64,000 nt of DNA from Nyssa sinensis. Taxonomy: Eukaryota; Streptophyta; Magnoliopsida; Cornales; Nyssaceae. The position numbers were made by a program, and so were the translations under genes. The stretch is from NCBI GenBank assembly GCA_008638375.1, contig CM018052.1, positions 12,376,506 through 12,440,505 of the forward strand. Direction: 5' to 3'. The notes below the pieces were generated by a model. The model saw only the letters and a program-made list of their open reading frames with translations. It was not told the DNA's origin and ran no database searches. How positions within the stretch are numbered: the first letter of the stretch is position 1; each line of letters starts with the position of its first letter. Shown one piece after another: positions 59,069 to 64,000 of the stretch.

Positions 59069-60093
59069 GACATTTCACTTATGGACCCGGTCTATCCACC
59101 TTGATCACGCCATGCAGGTATGTTTTATTTTTTTTATTTTGTTTTGTTTTTGTTTTGTTTTATTTTGTTTTCATTTTTTTTCTTCTTTTTGTTTTCTACT
59201 GTTTTCTTTATTTTTATTTGTAGGTTAATTTCATTTTGTCAGTTCAGATTGTCATCTTTAGTGCTTAGCGAGCTGCCCACGTCCCACATCAGGTGTATTC
59301 TACCATTTTCAGTACCCTCTATTCAATTTTGATTGTTAAAACATTGAGGACAATGTTTCATTTAAGTTAGGGGGTGGTGGTTGCAAATTCAACATTTAAA
59401 ATACTGTGGCATATTTTCATGTGTCAAAATTTTTTTAAAATTTGCATCACACATGCATTTTGTTCACATAAGTACTCATTCTCATTCATAACTATTTTTG
59501 TGAATTCACCGAATCCACCATAATCATTCTACTGAGGCATTCATAGAACTTTTAATGCACTTATCCAAACTTTGTGGTAAGATGGTGGTTTGACACATGT
59601 AACTAGAGAACTCTCTTGCTTAAGTATTCATGTGAGTTTTGGAGAGAATTGAGAGCCTACAAATGCAGAAAATTGTGACGAGCATTCATTGATCTATTGA
59701 ATTAGGCACTTCTTTTGAGAATATCATTACATAGTTGGTGGTATGAAGGCGGATATACTTGGGATATGATGAAGGTTAACTTAGGATTAACGTTTGAGCC
59801 TTTCAAGCTAACCCTTCTCATCATAGGCCTTTAGTAGCCAACTTTGAGCCAACAAACACATATAGTTTTTTTTCATATGCCCACATCATCCATACCTCTC
59901 CACATTGGAGTATAACGTATACTTTAGTTTTCCCTACCCTTTTTGCTTCCAAGTGTGTACTAGGTGTGGAATTTGCATTTCTTGTCTTTTGTGTTGAATT
60001 AGAAAAAGAAGAAAAAGAAGAAAAAGAAAAAGGGAAGAGTACAAGTGAAAAGTATTTAGTTGTGTGAGCATCAAGTTTCTAAAAAGAAAATAT

Positions 60094-60098
<5 letters not shown>

Positions 60099-60137
<39 letters not shown>
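60099..60137. repeat. (AG)n microsatellite
   Basis: About nineteen AG dinucleotides. Confidence 0.95.
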
Positions 60138-60141
<4 letters not shown>

Positions 60142-60495
60142 AGAAAGAAGGAGACATATTGTTATTTAGAGAAGAGAAAAGTTGAAGAGTACATCAATTG
60201 AGAAGTTTGGTTTGCTATGATTTTTAATGAAATTCTCTTAGCATGTACTTGAAAGTTTTTGAATCTTTTTTATCCTTTTCTTCATATAGCCTCTAATCCG
60301 AGCCATGTGACAACCCTTTTATGTTGATCAGTTTGATCCTAAGTAAGCCTGTGGAAAGAGTGGTGGAAGTCTCATTTGTTAGTACGCCTATCATAAGATC
60401 AATGTTTGCTTGTTGCTTGTACATGATTGCCTAATTCCTTATTGAGTGTGTACACCCCTTGTCAACTCCATAGAGAGAACCCCTACATTAAACAC

Positions 60496-60508
60496 TTTTG
60501 GGGGGGTG
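60496..60508 (+). other. Polypurine tract of the Athila-like element
   Basis: TTTTGGGGGGGTG immediately before the 3' LTR. Confidence 0.8.
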
Positions 60509-62064
60509 TGATGAGTGCGCAAAAGGGCACTCTAAATACTCTATTATTAGATTAAATTGCTAAAATATGAATAGAAAAGTTAGGTTCTAATTGATATTAT
60601 TTAATTTAATTTCTATTTACAATGAGATATATTTGAGCATCATTTTATAATATTTTAAACCTCAAATAAATGCATTGAATAGTCTTTGTGAATTTTATTC
60701 CCGAACAGTTGCAAAACTCATTATTTGTTTCAGTTACCCATGGTGAAATAAACTTATTATTTGTTGGCTTGGACAGAACATTTGAAGAATAAAGAAAGAA
60801 AAATGAAAGAAGAAAAAGTCAAGCAACAAAAGTGAGGCACGACTGCATGGAGAAGAAGCCAGGAAAAGCAATGGTAGAAAAAAAAAGTCAAAGGCGAAAG
60901 AAGAGTCCAGGTGCTATACCAAAAGTGCGCTGAGGCGCTGAAGTGATGTGGGCCAAGGACTTGTTGTGCAGCTGAATGAAGAAAACCAAGGTGGGCAAGT
61001 GGCTGACATGGGGTTTTGAGATGTGGGGCCCAGGCGTGAGAAAAATGGGCTGATTGCAACGTGAGGGTGGTGGGCTTTGTGGCGCTGGAATTCAAAGAGT
61101 GAGGCGCCTAGGGCTGTTTTGAAAAAGAAAACGTGAAATGGGGCTCGGGACACGACTAGGGCTTGAGGCGCTGTTTTGCGCGAAGCGTTGGGGTATTACA
61201 AAAAACTACAGAGCAGGGAAAATAACAACGGGAGTCCTGCGGCTGATTTAAAAACAGAAAGGAACCAGAGCTGCGGCAGAGCAGTGCGGCGCAGAGAAAA
61301 AAATGGCTGCCGGTTACTTCACGGATTCTTTTTGCTTAAGATTTATGTTGTCCGTCATGGGTAACTAAATTTTTTGGTAGGGTGAGGGATGAACTTGCAC
61401 ACTAGATGATATTTTTAATTTATTTTTGATTCATGTACGTGATTTTTTTTTAGTAAAATTCTTTGGTTGTCATTCTCAATTTATTGTTGGGTTTTATTCT
61501 TCGAATAATTAAAGGGTTTAGTCTGTTTATAGATTCAGTCATGCTTTTTCTATTGAATGGATTAATGTTTTGATTATTTTTGGAACAATTGATTATTTAT
61601 ATTGATTTAATTCTTTGCTGCAATATTGCTCCCTCGGTATATTATCGTCGTTGGGTTTTCTCAATGTGAATAATAATTTGCGTGATTTAAAAGTAATGGA
61701 TGACTTTTCAAAGGGTTACATTTGGTTTAATTTTGGTTCATAATTTTATATCTTCTGATTAAGATTTTTGTAATTAAATTCTCAATTGAGTTATCAGTGA
61801 ATTAAAAATAATTAAAATACCAGATATGTGCAAGGGATTCCCGACACTCTACTGTTCGTTAAATTTTACTACTTTGTCTGTTAATCACTTTATTTAATTT
61901 TAATTTTCATTCAAAATCACTTTTATTTTTATTTTCTAATTAATCGTTTAATATTTTCTTTAGTTTCAGAAATTCTTTCTGTTATTCTTTTAATTTTGTC
62001 TCCCTGTGGAATCGACACCCCAAAGCTACACTACAACTATTGCGTTATTTTTTGGGCGTAATCA
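60509..62064 (+). repeat. 3' LTR of the Athila-like element
   Basis: TGATGAGTGCG...GGGCGTAATCA, followed by the target duplication GGTCC. Confidence 0.93.
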
Positions 62065-62069
62065 GGTCC

Positions 62070-64000
62070 TGACCCGACGTCTTAATTAGGATTCGGGCCA
62101 CCAAAAACTATGACGTTTTACTTAAGTTTTTAAAATCTTAAAAGGTTAGGGCTGACATCATCATGACGTCAGCGTTACATGTTGAACCGGATCAAACCGG
62201 TTGGTTCAGTGAAAACCGGACCGGTTTACTTAAAAGGGGAGTGAACCCACGGGTTCAGACCGAAAGATTGAGAAATTAGATTTTGACCCCAAAACTTCTA
62301 GAAAATTGTACTGTGGCCCAATCGAAATTAAATTAATATTAATTTAATAATATTTAAATGAAAAACATTTCAAAAATGTCCCTAGGCCATAAATGAAGCA
62401 AACGAAGTCCAAATAAAGTAAATAAATAGTGTATTTTGACTATTTTGGACGTCCAAAACCCAATGGTGGGGTTTATTTCATGAGACGGGCTCCAAAAAAT
62501 TTGGACGCATTAAAGTATAAAATGACTAAATTCCCTTAGTGCCCCTAAAGTCAAATGGAAGTCCGAAAAGGTTTAAATTGACTTTCTTCAACGTTCTGGA
62601 TTCAATGGTGAGCTCCGTATCATGAAATGAAGTACAGAAACATATGATAGGTAAATATGTGAAGTAATAAAATCAAACCTTACGATTGAACAAAGCTACC
62701 GGAAAAGTATAAATTAAATAGAAATTTATTTCTAACACGTCAGTTCTATTTTAGGTGATAATTATCATGGGTAAGACTCCGAAGGTCATGGATAAGAAAC
62801 AACAGGAATTTATGGACGATCTGTTGTGGCCACAAAAAGTAATCGCTAGAAAAATAAGGATTGCCAAAACAACCGAAATTGTTTCAGTCAGACCCTTTAT
62901 ATATAAAGCCCCAATTGTCCCAATGGGACGACTCATGAAGGAAAAGGTGACAAGAAGACTCGCTGAAGAAAAATTAAAAGAGGAAGAAGAGCGATGAGAA
63001 AATACTGAAACCTTAATTGAATGGATTCGGAGGTAATATTTATTTATCATGAAAGCACCTAAAATGTAATACAGCTATAAGTTAGGTTGGTTTCAGAATT
63101 AGGCTTACACAGTCTAAGAGTAGATTAAGATCACAAGTTGATTTAAATACATGTGAAATTTATGAAATTCTCATAAATTATTTTAGGTTGAAAAGAGAGA
63201 AAAGGAAAGGAAAAGCAGCACAGTAGAGCCGACTTAAAAGTATAAGGTGAGTAACCCTGAATTTGAAATGGTAATTTAATTCCATGGATTTGAAGGAGTT
63301 TTAAATTCCAAAATATGTGAAGCATCTAATTTACAAATTCAGTATTTACGAAATTCTTATTTCAATTATTTCTGTTCTTGCAAACCTTGTTGTGACATGC
63401 TCGATGACTAGTTTTTACTATAGTTCTTTTAAATATATTCCAGCATGTCTAAGATTTAAATGCCTTGCGTTATTAAATATTCTGAATTTGCATATTCCAT
63501 GTATTTCAAGATCCTATTGTGAAGTGATGAACCATATGTTTTGAATGCTCATAAATGCATCCACGTGAAGAAGTCATGGGTTAAATGTTTTTACATGGAA
63601 GATAAACTGTGTATAAGCACCACGAATTTGTTGGGTATCTTTGGAACTCAACCACGAAATGAATAAATGGCAGGTAGCAGGATCAAATCCCCCAGGCATA
63701 TGAGATATCTCCACGTAAAGTAAAATGAGAATCTGGTTCGAAACGAATTCCATTAATGAAAGTGAAAAGGTGTTGTGTTGAAAATGAAAGTAGTTTTTAC
63801 CCTCATTTTCACCATGCATATGTATATGTTTTAAAAGTTTATATTCTTTATATGAAAAGTACATGTTCAGCTTAAATACTTTAAATATTTCAAAGCTATC
63901 TGTTTAAAGAATGCATATATCCTATGTTCTAAGTATACGAGCAATTGGTAGTGAGTATTTTATAAACTCTCATGTGCGAAACCACTGCCAATTGAAACCC
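62070..64000 (+). repeat. Long LTR-like repeat, right part, continuing past the window
   Basis: Continues 51504-53184 after the inserted element. Shared landmarks with the 4.57-kb LTR include a CTTCAACGTTCTGG segment near 62587 and AAGGTGAGTAA near 63244. It contains a TGACGTCA palindrome near 62173 and several ACCGG motifs at 62188-62226. Only one small ORF (62767-62996) is notable. Confidence 0.5.
62767..62996 (+). CDS. Small basic ORF inside the LTR-like repeat, unknown
   Basis: About 76 residues from ATGGGTAAGACTCC to a TGA, rich in Lys, Arg and Glu, ending in a charged EEKLKEEEER helix. A TTTTAGGTGATAATT stretch just upstream could be a splice acceptor, and an AGGTAATATTT at 63030-63040 a donor, so it might be an exon. 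I recognise no family. Chance ORFs of this length are common; the codon pattern and composition are the only support. Confidence 0.2.

Larger units (their letters stand above)
59069..60508 (+). other. 3' untranslated region of the Athila-like element
   Basis: No gene seen. It contains T-rich sequence, the conserved CATTGAGGACAATGTTTCAT followed by AAGTTAGGGGGTGGTGG, an (AG)n run at 60099-60137, and the PPT at its end. Confidence 0.8.
53185..62064 (+). mobile_element. Athila-like non-autonomous retrotransposon with internal deletions
   Basis: LTRs of about 1.57 kb (53185-54760, 60509-62064), perfect 5-bp target duplication GGTCC at 53180-53184 and 62065-62069, and an 18-base tRNA-Asp PBS. Gag and protease are of the type seen in Athila elements. 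RT, RNase H and the integrase core are absent: protease-linker sequence passes directly into the integrase C-terminal domain near 58810, in frame. Gag is split by a block of LTR, PBS and 3' untranslated sequence. LTRs are similar but clearly diverged, so the insertion is not recent. Confidence 0.9.

Overview
This is plant nuclear DNA, almost certainly from a eudicot with a repeat-rich genome. It holds spliceable introns, AT-rich spacers, one intact plant-type host gene, and several generations of nested LTR retrotransposons of plant-specific Ty3/gypsy lineages. There is no bacterial operon, CRISPR array or rRNA gene, and I recognised no tRNA gene.

Layout. (1) 1-10065: Tat-lineage-type element A on the minus strand, cut off by the window start. 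It has decayed gag-PR-RT-RH-IN, a minisatellite, two genes on the opposite strand, and one LTR on its right. (2) 10066-22924: older fragments, namely a minus-strand 2.43-kb LTR with a tRNA-iMet-type primer site, a plus-strand 4.57-kb LTR with internal tandem arrays, and unassigned spacers. (3) 22925-34552: element B, a nearly complete 11.6-kb relative of A with both LTRs, PBS, PPT, decayed polyprotein, minisatellite and both antisense genes. (4) 34553-39752: the only convincing host gene, a two-exon germin-like protein (GLP) of 226 residues with complete cupin metal ligands, plus its flanks. (5) 39753-45599: an older repeat invaded by element C (41018-45271, target duplication AATGG), a Tat-type element that lost nearly all of gag-pol but kept the antisense gene. 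(6) 45600-47474: a second copy of the GLP 3' flank without the coding region. (7) 47475-51337: a second copy of the 4.57-kb LTR, inverted relative to the first. (8) 51504-64000: another long LTR-like repeat interrupted by an Athila-like element (53185-62064, target duplication GGTCC). That element lacks RT, RNase H and the integrase core and has its gag split by rearranged element sequence.

The main biological signal is the gene carried antisense to gag-pol in A, B and C. It has three exons, with two introns at the same positions and in the same phases in two element families with different LTRs. It encodes an N-terminal domain resembling the plant 'putative gypsy type transposon' family (Transposase_28), followed by a coiled coil. 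A and B also share a second, short antisense ORF with its own TATA box. Element C kept little besides LTRs, PPT and this antisense gene. Antisense extra ORFs are known in the Tat lineage, so the class is not new. The second ORF, the shared splice structure, and a derivative that kept only the antisense gene deserve a closer look.

Other structural points: two 4-kb LTR copies face each other around the GLP region and carry matching 5-bp outer flanks, which suggests an inversion. The GLP 3' flank is duplicated without its gene. All polyproteins carry stops or lost catalytic residues, so none of the elements looks autonomous.
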